From VRUE01 sp035554595 (GTDB lineage Bacteria; Actinomycetota; Thermoleophilia; Solirubrobacterales; 70-9), in NCBI GenBank assembly GCA_035554595.1, contig DATMIH010000169.1, positions 1 to 17,546 on the forward strand: a stretch of 17,546 bases of DNA. Reading direction: 5' to 3'. Position numbers and translations under genes: made by a program. Below the pieces are notes generated by a model, which was not told the origin of the DNA, made no database searches, and worked only from the letters and a program-made list of their open reading frames with translations. The first letter of the stretch is position 1. Each line of letters starts with the position of its first letter. Positions 1 to 5,563 of this stretch are shown piece by piece.

Positions 1-1
1 G

Positions 2-430
2 CCGGCCGTGGAGGGCGGGCACAGTGCCTCGCCGAGCGGTCCGTCCAAGGCCAGCCCGGCGGCTGGGAGCCAGGAGACGGACGCTCCCGAAGCGAACACG
101 CCGTCGCCGGCCACCCAGGGCAATGCTGCCGATCACCCGCATGGCAAAGGGCACGAAAAGCAGCTCCCCGCCGCCGCAGCACACGGGCAGGAAACCGCCG
201 CGGCCCACAAAGACGCCAACCATGGCGCCTCGGCGGAAAAGCACGGCAAGCCGGCCGCGAAGCCAGTCCATCCCGAACACCCCGCCCACCCGAGCAACGG
301 CTCGGAAAAGAAATCGCCCCACGATTCTGCCGCCAGCGAAGGTCCAGCCCCGCAAGCCGCGCCTGCGGCCGAAGAAGCCCCAACGCCACCTGCGGTTGGC
401 AAGAAGCCTGAAGGTGCCGGCCCGGGATAG
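2..430 (+). CDS. C-terminal fragment of a low-complexity His/Ala/Pro-rich protein (5' end outside window)
   Basis: The reading frame is open to the left edge of the window and ends at TAG 428-430; a GTG at 8 is possible but need not be the start. The visible 142 residues are almost entirely Ala, Pro, His, Gly, Lys, Ser and Glu, with recurring short H-G-K, H-P and A-A-P stretches and no hydrophobic segment. It looks like the disordered tail of a longer secreted or cell-envelope protein; the histidines could bind metal, but nothing here shows that. I do not recognise a family. The gene downstream at 510 is on the same strand after a 79-nt gap and encodes a secreted protein, so the two may be related in function. 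Overlapping frames are also open because of the base composition, so the call is moderate. Confidence 0.45.
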   Translation, partial: PAVEGGHSASPSGPSKASPAAGSQETDAPEANTPSPATQGNAADHPHGKGHEKQLPAAAAHGQETAAAHKDANHGASAEKHGKPAAKPVHPEHPAHPSNGSEKKSPHDSAASEGPAPQAAPAAEEAPTPPAVGKKPEGAGPG

Positions 431-471
431 GCCCTGATGGGCTCGACTGCCTCCCGTTCCTGCAGGTGAAG

Positions 472-489
472 GGCGCCCAGACGGGCGCC
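472..489 (+). promoter_or_regulatory. Hairpin in the leader of the secreted-protein gene
   Basis: GGCGCCC (472-478) and GGGCGCC (483-489) form a perfect 7-bp GC-only stem with a 4-nt loop, AGAC. It lies nine bases upstream of a strong Shine-Dalgarno AGGAGG (498-503), which is six bases from the ATG at 510. There is no U-run after the stem. It may stabilise the leader, affect ribosome access or terminate the upstream gene; the sequence does not separate these. Confidence 0.4.
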
Positions 490-509
490 ACCAAAACAGG
501 AGGCAGACG

Positions 510-944
510 ATGAAGCTTCAGACGAAGGTCGCGGCGACGCTTGCGGCGCTGGTTCTTGCGGTGGTCCCGGCCACGGTGGTGGCGAATCCGCCCGCCGGGC
601 ACGGTCAGGGCAATGGAAACGCCCACGGCAACGGGAATGGCCCCGAATACAGCCCGGCTCCGGAAAAATCCGAAACGCCGGGAACCGGTGCGAGCATGCC
701 GGAAAAGGCCAAGGCCTATGGCGTCTATTGCAAAGGCCAGAGCAAGAAGCACGTTGACGGTAAACAAGGGACCCCCTTCAGCCAGTGCGTGAACGCGATG
801 GCAAAAGCCGCCAACAACGAAAAGGTCACCCCCGGCAAAGCCTGCAAGGGGATGAGCAAAAAGCACGTCAAAGGCGAGAAGGGCACCGCGTTCTCGCGTT
901 GCGTAAATGGTGTCGCCAAGCTGAGGAAAGACCAGCAGGTCTGA
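510..944 (+). CDS. Secreted protein with two tandem Cys-paired CKG-x-SKKHV motifs
   Basis: 144 aa. The start is secured by AGGAGG at 498-503. Residues 1-25 form a Sec signal peptide: two Lys, a hydrophobic Ala/Leu/Val core and a V-V-A cleavage site before NPP. Residues 26-65 are a Gly/Asn/His then Pro/Glu-rich linker. The rest is a direct duplication with a 38-residue period. Copy 1 runs from Cys74 to Cys93 and copy 2 from Cys112 to Cys131; each has the form C-K-G-x-S-K-K-H-V-x-G-x-x-G-T-x-F-S-x-C-V-N-x-x-A-K, with 18 residues between the two cysteines. After export each cysteine pair could form a disulfide that closes a Lys/His-rich loop. I know of no assigned function; the basic loops suggest binding to an anionic surface or to metal, but this is a guess. 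It ends 12 bp from the convergent gene at 957. Confidence 0.85.
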   Translation: MKLQTKVAATLAALVLAVVPATVVANPPAGHGQGNGNAHGNGNGPEYSPAPEKSETPGTGASMPEKAKAYGVYCKGQSKKHVDGKQGTPFSQCVNAMAKAANNEKVTPGKACKGMSKKHVKGEKGTAFSRCVNGVAKLRKDQQV

Positions 945-956
945 CTCCGGGCAGTC

Positions 957-1451
957 CTAAGCCGCGGTGCTCGCGCCGCCGAAGTGGCGGCGCAGCCGCT
1001 TGTGGCGGTGACGGAAGAACCAGGCGATGATGGGGCGCAGGGGCCGCCCCGGCAGGCCTAGTCGCGGCTGCCAGCTGACCCGGTCGGTGATCAGGCAGCC
1101 GCCGGCGGCCGGCTCGAGGGTGCGTTCGTGTTCCCACGTTCGCTGGGTCAGCATCTTCGAGCGCTCGAGAAAGCCGCGCCCGCGCTCGAGCCGAGCGAGG
1201 CAGACCTCGTCGTAGTCGAAGGGCAGTAGGCCGAAGAGGAGGATCCAACTGCGGCCGATCGGCACACCGATCTCGACGCTCTCGGGGTCGAGCCGCTCGA
1301 CCCCGCGGGGCAGGGTCATGCGCAGGTAGGGCCGCATCTCGTCGTTGATGCCCTCGGGTGTCATCACCCGGTCCCAGACCGCGGTGGGCGAGGCGTCGAG
1401 GCGGGAGGAGACTGAGATCTCGGCGCTGGCTTCGGGGCGTGCCTTGCTCAT
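957..1451 (-). CDS. SRPBCC (START/Bet v1-like) superfamily protein
   Basis: 164 aa from ATG 1451; an upstream TTG (1469) would add six residues, but ATG is more likely, and TAG lies directly before that TTG. The sequence fits the polyketide cyclase/dehydrase-like SRPBCC fold: an N-terminal strand (ISVSSRLDASPTAVWDRV, about residues 12-29) with the usual Ser/Ala-P-x-x-V-W helix start, a central run of strands, then near the C-terminus a LEPAAGGCLITDRVSW strand and a last long helix carrying a basic, His-rich stretch. Proteins of this fold have a hydrophobic cavity for lipids or other small ligands; the ligand cannot be read here. It is divergent from the SDR at 1510 and convergent with the secreted protein that ends at 944. 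Confidence 0.75.
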   Translation of the reverse strand: MSKARPEASAEISVSSRLDASPTAVWDRVMTPEGINDEMRPYLRMTLPRGVERLDPESVEIGVPIGRSWILLFGLLPFDYDEVCLARLERGRGFLERSKMLTQRTWEHERTLEPAAGGCLITDRVSWQPRLGLPGRPLRPIIAWFFRHRHKRLRRHFGGASTAA

Positions 1452-1496
1452 CTGCCGACGAAGCTTCAACTAGCCCTCGGACCGCGCGGCGCCCGC

Positions 1497-1502
1497 TAGG
1501 GT
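1497..1502 (+). promoter_or_regulatory. Putative -10 element of a leaderless SDR transcript
   Basis: TAGGGT lies seven bases before ATG 1510, the distance expected if transcription starts at the start codon. No Shine-Dalgarno is seen. A -35 is not obvious. Confidence 0.45.
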
Positions 1503-1509
1503 CGAAGCG

Positions 1510-2235
1510 ATGAAGACAGCGGTCATCACCGGCGCATCCAGCGGCATCGGCGCCGCCACGGCGCGGGCCCTTGCCGGCGAGGGCTACCGCACGGTTCTCG
1601 GCGCCCGCCGCCTCGACCGCCTTGAAGAGCTGGCGGCGGAGATCGGCGGCGCGGCGATCGCGCTCGACGTCACCGACTCGACCTCGGTCGAGTCCTTCGC
1701 CACCTCGGTCGGTGCCTGCGACGTCCTGGTTAACAACGCCGGTGGCGCGCTCGGCCTCGACTCGATCGCGGAGGCCGACGAGGAGAAGTGGCTAACGATG
1801 TACGAGTCGAACGTGATGGGGCAGATGCGGATGACGCGGGCGCTGCTGCCAAAGCTGATCGAGTCGGGAGACGGCCACGTCGTCGGCGTCACCAGCATCG
1901 CCGCGATCGAGCCCTACCTTGGCGGCGCCGGCTACAACGCCGCCAAGCACGCCCAGCGGGCGATGCTGCGGGTGCTGCGCCAGGAGTTGCTGGGCCAGCC
2001 GGTGCGGGTCACCGAGGTCGCCCCCGGCATGGTCGAGACCGAGTTCTCCTTGGTCCGCTTCGGCGGCGACGAGGACGCGGCAAGCCGCGTCTACGAGGGC
2101 ATGCAGCCGCTCAGCGCCGCCGACGTCGCCGAGTGCATCCGCTGGGCTCTGGCCCAGCCTCCCCACGTCAACGTCGACGAGATCATCGTCCGCCCGCGCG
2201 ACCAGGCGACGGCGACGGCGATCCACCGCAGCTAG
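1510..2235 (+). CDS. YdfG-like NAD(P)-dependent short-chain dehydrogenase/reductase
   Basis: 241 aa, normal for a classical SDR. The nucleotide-binding TGASSGIG is at residues 7-14, NNAGG at 75-79, and the catalytic residues N101, S129, Y142 and K146 are all present. Arg33-Arg34 after the second strand (GARRLDRLEEL) is typical of NADP(H) preference. The segment around NNAGGALGL, the V-R-V-T-E-V-A-P-G-M-V-E-T-E-F motif, the following V-R-F-x-G-D and the P-H-V-N-V tail match the E. coli YdfG type, which oxidises 3-hydroxy acids and serine and reduces malonic semialdehyde. The substrate here is inferred from that resemblance only. The enzyme is soluble and cytoplasmic. The start is ATG 1510 with no Shine-Dalgarno and a TAGGGT hexamer seven bases upstream. 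The divergent SRPBCC gene shares the short promoter region. Confidence 0.9.
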   Translation: MKTAVITGASSGIGAATARALAGEGYRTVLGARRLDRLEELAAEIGGAAIALDVTDSTSVESFATSVGACDVLVNNAGGALGLDSIAEADEEKWLTMYESNVMGQMRMTRALLPKLIESGDGHVVGVTSIAAIEPYLGGAGYNAAKHAQRAMLRVLRQELLGQPVRVTEVAPGMVETEFSLVRFGGDEDAASRVYEGMQPLSAADVAECIRWALAQPPHVNVDEIIVRPRDQATATAIHRS

Positions 2236-2244
2236 CCTGCCCCA

Positions 2245-2250
2245 TAGAGT
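2245..2250 (+). promoter_or_regulatory. Putative -10 element of a leaderless FkbM-type methyltransferase transcript
   Basis: TAGAGT lies six bases before ATG 2257, and no Shine-Dalgarno is present. It sits in the 21-bp gap after the SDR stop, so the methyltransferase gene may have its own start site instead of depending on read-through. Confidence 0.4.
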
Positions 2251-2256
2251 GACGCG

Positions 2257-2967
2257 ATGCTCCGACTGCTCCGACGGCTCCTAACCAAGGTAAACGCCCG
2301 CCTCTCTGGCTATCAAAGCTTCGACCCTCGAACGAACGGGGAGTGGCGCTTCTTGGAGAAGTCGATCGACGTCGGAGATGGAATCGTCTTCGACGTCGGG
2401 GCCAATCGGGGTGAGTGGGCGATGCAGGCGCTGGCGTTTCATCCTCGTGCGCGCCTGCATTGCTTCGAGCCTGGGGGGACGGCCTTCGGCGAACTGACAT
2501 CCGCTCTTGGCGATCGCGCACAGGTCCACAAGGCTGCCGTCTCCAGCGAGCCCGGCACGGTTGTCCTGCACGCGACCGAGGACTCCGAACAGTCCTCGCT
2601 CTTCTCACGCCGCCAATTCGGCGAGGCGACGAAGAGTGAGACCGTGGAAGCCGTGACGATCGACCAGATCTGCGAACGGGAAGGCATCGAGGAGATCGCC
2701 TTGCTCAAGATCGATACCGAGGGCAACGAGTTGGCGGTTCTCAAAGGGGCCGTGGGGACACTGCCGAGAATCAAGACGATCCAATTCGAGTACGGGGGAA
2801 CTGCGGTGGATGCACGGATCTACCTTCGCGACTTCTTCGACCTTCTCAGCGACCATTTCGACCTGTACCGGCTCTGGCGGTTCGGGATAATTCACGAGCC
2901 GAATTGGCACGAGATGCTCGAGCTGGCGGCTTACCAGAACTGGGTCTGCATTCAGCGCCAGGGCTAG
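2257..2967 (+). CDS. FkbM family SAM-dependent methyltransferase
   Basis: 236 aa. SAM-binding motif I is FDVGANRGEWA (residues 45-55), followed by the acidic residue after strand 2 in H-C-F-E-P-G (E71). LLKIDTEGNELAVLKGA (149-165) is the signature of the FkbM family, which O-methylates sugars, polyketides and other small molecules. Residues 1-18 form a basic amphipathic stretch that could hold the protein near the membrane. No sugar biosynthesis or glycosyltransferase operon surrounds it, so the acceptor is unknown. Its base composition is visibly lower in GC at third positions than the flanking genes, which would fit a recent transfer. It is convergent with the FAH-family gene; the two stop codons are eight bases apart, with no room for a separate terminator. 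Confidence 0.88.
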   Translation: MLRLLRRLLTKVNARLSGYQSFDPRTNGEWRFLEKSIDVGDGIVFDVGANRGEWAMQALAFHPRARLHCFEPGGTAFGELTSALGDRAQVHKAAVSSEPGTVVLHATEDSEQSSLFSRRQFGEATKSETVEAVTIDQICEREGIEEIALLKIDTEGNELAVLKGAVGTLPRIKTIQFEYGGTAVDARIYLRDFFDLLSDHFDLYRLWRFGIIHEPNWHEMLELAAYQNWVCIQRQG

Positions 2968-2975
2968 GGCGCGGC

Positions 2976-3857
2976 TCAGTCGCCCCCGAGCGCCGGCACG
3001 AGGTAGCCATCGGGCTCCTCGACCACGGTGTTGACCAGCTCGCCCACCCGCTCGATCTCGACCCGCACGGTGTCGCCGACGTGCAGGAGGAACTCGCGGA
3101 ACGGCTGGCGGCCGAGGCCGACGCCGGCCGGGGTGCCGGTGGCGATCACGTCGCCGGGCTCCAGGGTGAAGGCTTCGGAGAGGTGGGAGACCTGCTGGAA
3201 GCAGTCGAAGACCATCTCGGCGGTGCTGGCGTCCTGGCGCAGATCGTCGTTGACGTAGCAGCGCACCCGCAGGTCTTGGGGGTCACCGACCTCCTCGGGG
3301 GTGACCAGCCAGGGGCCGAGCGGTCCGTGGGTGTCGAAGGACTTGCCGATTGTCATTGTTTGCGCCCGTCCCTGCCAGTCGCGCACGCTGAGGTCGTTGG
3401 CACAGGTGTAGCCGGCGATCACCTCGTGGGCACGCTCGACCGGCACGTGGCGGCAGCGCTTGCCGATCACCAGCGCCAGCTCGGCCTCGTAGTCGAGCAG
3501 GGTCGAGACCTTCGGCATGTGCACACCGGCCCCGGGCCCGGTGACGCAGGTCACCTGCTTGTTGAAGAAGACGGGGACTTCCGGCGCCTCCATCCCCATC
3601 TCGGCGATGTGGTCGGCGTAGTTGAGCGCGATCGCCAGGTACTTGCGGGGGGAGGCGGGGGAGAGCAAGCGCACCTCGGCGAGCGGCCGCCGCGGCGCTC
3701 CGGCCGCCTGCGCCTCGAGTCCATCACGACCAAGCTCGGCGAGCGCCGCCGCGGGTTCGGACGAAACGTCGGCAGCCGAGAGGTCGACGACCTCATCGCC
3801 CTCGACGACCCCCAGCGCGGGAGCGCCCTGCGAGCCGGCAAATCGAGCGAGCCTCAT
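2976..3857 (-). CDS. Fumarylacetoacetate hydrolase (FAH) family protein
   Basis: 293 aa from ATG 3857. The C-terminal FAH domain begins near residue 70 (RKYLAIALNYADH). The metal site is visible: the D-Y-E-A-E-L motif gives E124 and E126, and ANDLSVRDWQ gives D155. GKSFDTHGPLGPW (171-183) supplies the conserved lysine and substrate loop, and VIATGTPAGVGLG is the usual late motif. Family members cleave C-C bonds or isomerise or decarboxylate 2-oxo acids in aromatic catabolism; ureidoglycolate lyase-like and 2-hydroxyhepta-2,4-diene-1,7-dioate isomerase-like annotations are common for this length. No catabolic partners are nearby, so the substrate is open. It follows arsC after a 22-bp gap on the same strand and may be cotranscribed with arsRC. 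Confidence 0.9.
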   Translation of the reverse strand: MRLARFAGSQGAPALGVVEGDEVVDLSAADVSSEPAAALAELGRDGLEAQAAGAPRRPLAEVRLLSPASPRKYLAIALNYADHIAEMGMEAPEVPVFFNKQVTCVTGPGAGVHMPKVSTLLDYEAELALVIGKRCRHVPVERAHEVIAGYTCANDLSVRDWQGRAQTMTIGKSFDTHGPLGPWLVTPEEVGDPQDLRVRCYVNDDLRQDASTAEMVFDCFQQVSHLSEAFTLEPGDVIATGTPAGVGLGRQPFREFLLHVGDTVRVEIERVGELVNTVVEEPDGYLVPALGGD

Positions 3858-3879
3858 CCTCAGGACTCTCCCACAGGTC

Positions 3880-4272
3880 TTAGTCGTCGAGCTCGGCGAT
3901 CAGCTCGACTACGCGGCGCTCGATCTCCTCGCGGGTGCGGCGGACCTCCTCGAGCGGGCGGCCCGTTGGGTCCTCGAGCTCCCAGTCGAGGTAGCGCTTG
4001 CCGGGGATGTAAGGGCATTTGTCACCGCAGCCCATCGTCACCACGACGTCAGTCCACTCGGCGTCGGCGCTGCTCAGCTTGCGGGGCGTGCGGTCGGCGA
4101 CGAAGATGCCGACCTCGTTCATCGCCTCGACCACCTCGGGGTGGACGCGCTCACCCGGTTCGGTCCCGGCCGAGCGCGCCTCGTGGTGGCCCGCCGCGGC
4201 GCGGCTGAAGAGTGCCTCGCTCATCTGCGAGCGGCCGGCGTTGTGCAGGCAGACGAAGAGGACGCGGGCCAT
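3880..4272 (-). CDS. arsC: Low-molecular-weight phosphatase-type arsenate reductase
   Basis: 130 aa from ATG 4272, 31 bp after arsR. The same frame is open further upstream, but that part overlaps arsR and is a shadow; the real N-terminus is MARVLFVCLHN. The PTP-loop C-x-x-x-x-x-R-S is complete: C8-L-H-N-A-G-R14-S-Q. Two further cysteines in TMGCGDKCP (C82, C86) match the redox cysteines of thioredoxin- or mycothiol-coupled ArsC, and ELEDPTG carries the acid Asp (about D101). It reduces arsenate to arsenite in the cytoplasm. In actinobacteria the electron donor could be mycothiol/mycoredoxin or thioredoxin; the sequence alone does not decide. No arsenite efflux gene (Acr3 or ArsB) is visible in the window. 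Confidence 0.92.
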   Translation of the reverse strand: MARVLFVCLHNAGRSQMSEALFSRAAAGHHEARSAGTEPGERVHPEVVEAMNEVGIFVADRTPRKLSSADAEWTDVVVTMGCGDKCPYIPGKRYLDWELEDPTGRPLEEVRRTREEIERRVVELIAELDD

Positions 4273-4303
4273 CAGGTGGGACGCTCGCCTCTGAACGGCA
4301 TGG

Positions 4304-4639
4304 TCACGCCGCGAAGACCTCGCGCACCGCGTCGAGTGCGCCGGGAACGAGGCTGAAGTAGCTGTAGGTGCCCCGCGTCTCGCGCTCGACCACGCCCGCC
4401 TCGACCAGCTGCTTGAGGTGATGGCTGACCGTGCCCTGGGAGAGGCCGAGCATGGGCTGGATCTCACAGAGGCAGGCGGCCTCACCGCCGGCTCGCAGCA
4501 GCAGGTTGACGATCCGCAGCCGGTGGTGGTCGGCAAGGGCCTTTAGCACTGCCTCGAGCTCGACCGCACGCTGCTCGCTGAGAGAGGACCCCGCAAGGGG
4601 GGTGCAGCAGGAGATCACGGGGAGCTCGGCGACGGCCAC
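4304..4639 (-). CDS. arsR: ArsR/SmtB family As(III)-responsive repressor
   Basis: 111 aa from GTG 4639. It has a winged HTH with the recognition helix in LGLSQGTVSHHLKQL (residues 65-79) and the hairpin wing in VERETRGTYSYFSL. Two thiol sites are visible: Cys11-Cys12 near the N-terminus, like the Cys-Cys pair used by Corynebacterium ArsR, and C56-L-C58 in the position of the classical E. coli-type C-V-C arsenite site. Arsenite binding is expected to release it from DNA. It heads a minus-strand run arsR-arsC-FAH and probably represses itself through the inverted repeat at 4656-4679. The start has no Shine-Dalgarno, which fits a leaderless mRNA. Confidence 0.93.
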   Translation of the reverse strand: MAVAELPVISCCTPLAGSSLSEQRAVELEAVLKALADHHRLRIVNLLLRAGGEAACLCEIQPMLGLSQGTVSHHLKQLVEAGVVERETRGTYSYFSLVPGALDAVREVFAA

Positions 4640-4645
4640 GGGAGC

Positions 4646-4674
4646 AGCCTAGACCATTCATCAACGAGCTTCAA
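4646..4674 (-). promoter_or_regulatory. Putative arsR promoter (leaderless)
   Basis: On the minus strand TTGAAG (4674-4669) and TAGGCT (4651-4646) are 17 bp apart, and the -10 ends six bases before GTG 4639. That places the expected transcription start at the start codon. This is the only -10 in the window with a convincing -35 at the ideal distance. Confidence 0.6.
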
Positions 4675-4679
4675 TGAAT
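4656..4679. promoter_or_regulatory. Putative ArsR operator (inverted repeat)
   Basis: ATTCAT (4656-4661) and ATGAAT (4674-4679) are perfect inverted arms around a 12-bp centre; a further ATGAA follows at 4681-4685. The AT-rich repeat stands out in GC-rich DNA. It overlaps the -35 and spacer of the arsR promoter, so a bound repressor would block polymerase, and it sits just upstream of the antitoxin gene as well, so both directions could be affected. Confidence 0.6.
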
Positions 4680-4690
4680 AATGAAAGTGC

Positions 4691-4696
4691 TACGGT
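4691..4696 (+). promoter_or_regulatory. Putative -10 element for the toxin-antitoxin operon
   Basis: TACGGT ends ten bases before ATG 4707, with no Shine-Dalgarno between them. It fits a leaderless or near-leaderless transcript. A -35 at the expected distance would fall inside the ArsR operator repeat and is weak. Confidence 0.35.
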
Positions 4697-4706
4697 CTGA
4701 CGCACA

Positions 4707-5009
4707 ATGTCAAAAGCAGTCGGTGTCAGGGAGTTGCGTCAGAACCTCAGCAAGTATTTGCGCCGGGTCAAAGATGGGGAATCGCTGACCGTGACCGAGC
4801 ATGGTCATGAGGTCGCCCGCGTGGTCCCCCTCGCCCGCAACGAGTTCAGGGAGATGCTCGCCGAGCTCCACGGGATCAGTCTTCCCCCCGAGCAAGGGAG
4901 GCTCACAGACACGATCAAGCGCTTGGAGTCGGAAGGACGATTCGGTCAGTCGGTTCCCGCCGGCACGACGGACGCTTTCTTGGACGAGAGCCGTAAGGAA
5001 CTTGGCTAG
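4707..5009 (+). CDS. Phd/YefM-family antitoxin (type II TA)
   Basis: 100 aa. The N-terminal 45-50 residues are a typical Phd/YefM DNA-binding domain: VGVRELRQNLSKYLRRV, then a D-G-E-S-L-T-V-T-E-H-G-H-E-V-A-R-V-V-P-type strand pair. The rest (from about residue 55) is charged and probably disordered until it wraps the toxin. It is expected to neutralise the PIN toxin encoded just downstream and to repress the operon together with it. Its TAG stop lies inside the start region of the toxin gene (8-nt overlap), so translation is probably coupled. The gene is divergent from arsR across 67 bp. Confidence 0.9.
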   Translation: MSKAVGVRELRQNLSKYLRRVKDGESLTVTEHGHEVARVVPLARNEFREMLAELHGISLPPEQGRLTDTIKRLESEGRFGQSVPAGTTDAFLDESRKELG

Positions 5010-5457
5010 CCCGCCGCGGGTCGTCTACGTCGATACCAGCGCTCTCGGCCGGGTGTTGCTGAACGAGCCGGACCGACCTGCCATACAAAGGGCCTTGGAG
5101 GACTTCGACGAGGTCACCTCAAGTCGCCTGCTTTGGATCGAGCTGGGGCGCTTGGCCCGCCGCAAGGAGGCCGAGCTTGCCGATCAGGGCAAGCCCTCGG
5201 AACTCATCTCTCTCTCCGAAGAGCTTCTGCGGGGAGTGATTGCGATTCCGATGGAGGGAGACTTTGAGAATGGTGGAAAGGGAACGCTTGCGGATGCGAT
5301 AGCGCTCCCACCCTTTTCGGTCGCGACCCTCGACGCAATCCACTTGGCGACGGCGGTTTTCATAGCCGATCACTTCCCCGTCGACTTCATGACTTACGAC
5401 AAGCGACTTGCCGATGGCGCTCGTGAGCATGGCTTCGCCGTTCTCAGCCCAAGCTAG
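5002..5457 (+). CDS. vapC: PIN-domain ribonuclease toxin (VapC-like)
   Basis: 151 aa if started at TTG 5002, which overlaps the antitoxin stop by 8 nt; no ATG or GTG exists near the conserved N-terminus, and the frame further upstream is a shadow of the antitoxin gene. The PIN acidic residues are present: D11 in VYVDTSALGR, E47 in LLWIELGRL, D111 in TLDAIHLATA and D133 in MTYDKRLADGA. These bind Mg2+ or Mn2+ for RNA cleavage; VapC targets are usually tRNA or rRNA. Between residues 83 and 107 there is a longer segment than in many compact VapCs (MEGDFENGGKGTLADAIALP). AAGGA (4995-4999) is two bases from the TTG, closer than ideal. The stop is 17 bp before the fluoride riboswitch. Confidence 0.9.
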   Translation: MASPPRVVYVDTSALGRVLLNEPDRPAIQRALEDFDEVTSSRLLWIELGRLARRKEAELADQGKPSELISLSEELLRGVIAIPMEGDFENGGKGTLADAIALPPFSVATLDAIHLATAVFIADHFPVDFMTYDKRLADGAREHGFAVLSPS

Positions 5458-5461
5458 TCGC

Positions 5462-5467
5462 TACGCT
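5462..5467 (+). promoter_or_regulatory. Putative -10 element for the fluoride-resistance operon
   Basis: TACGCT ends seven bases before the first P1 base of the riboswitch (5475), which is where transcription would be expected to start. It lies only 5-10 nt after the toxin stop codon. No good -35 is seen. Confidence 0.4.
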
Positions 5468-5474
5468 TGCCGAC

Positions 5475-5532
5475 GAGCGATGGGGCTCGCTCCTTCAGAA
5501 GCGCGGTTTTCGTACCGCTGACGGTCCCTACC
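5475..5532 (+). promoter_or_regulatory. Fluoride riboswitch (crcB motif)
   Basis: The parts of the crcB aptamer can be laid out by eye. P1 is GAGCG (5475-5479) with CGCTC (5488-5492), closing the 8-nt loop AUGGGGCU. P3 is GCGG (5503-5506) with CCGC (5515-5518). The conserved C-U-G-A follows (5518-5521). The pseudoknot joins GGGGCU (5482-5487) with GGUCCC (5523-5528), six pairs including two G-U. The U-A after it (5529-5530) is also conserved; A5521 and U5529 match the long-range A-U pair of the Thermotoga petrophila aptamer. The P1-P3 linker is longer than in that RNA. It precedes two fluoride channel genes, the classical target. Fluoride binding should turn on expression. Confidence 0.9.
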
Positions 5533-5551
5533 AACGTCCATCGACGCTGAT

Positions 5552-5556
5552 AGGAG
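5552..5556 (+). promoter_or_regulatory. crcB1 Shine-Dalgarno, complementary to the riboswitch pseudoknot strand
   Basis: AGGAG lies seven bases before ATG 5564. The stretch 5552-5559 can pair with 5523-5529, the 3' strand of the riboswitch pseudoknot: seven pairs with one bulged A at 5555. The aptamer and the sequestered ribosome site are therefore mutually exclusive. Confidence 0.6.
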
Positions 5557-5563
5557 ACCCCCG

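Noticed and set aside
431..442. GCCC-TGAT-GGGC hairpin after the first stop codon
   Set aside because: Only four stem pairs and no U-run; too weak to call a terminator in such GC-rich DNA.
2904..4208. 434-aa plus-strand open frame
   Set aside because: It lies opposite the FAH-family gene and arsC, and its translation is a Gly/His/Arg/Pro-rich string without any domain. The minus-strand genes have clear family motifs, so this is an antisense shadow.
4273..4536. N-terminal extension of arsC
   Set aside because: The upstream in-frame part is Ser/Arg-rich and overlaps arsR in another frame; the conserved ArsC N-terminus starts at ATG 4272.
4801..5001. N-terminal extension of the PIN toxin
   Set aside because: The extra 67 codons overlap the antitoxin gene out of frame and contain no PIN sequence; the PIN fold begins right after TTG 5002.
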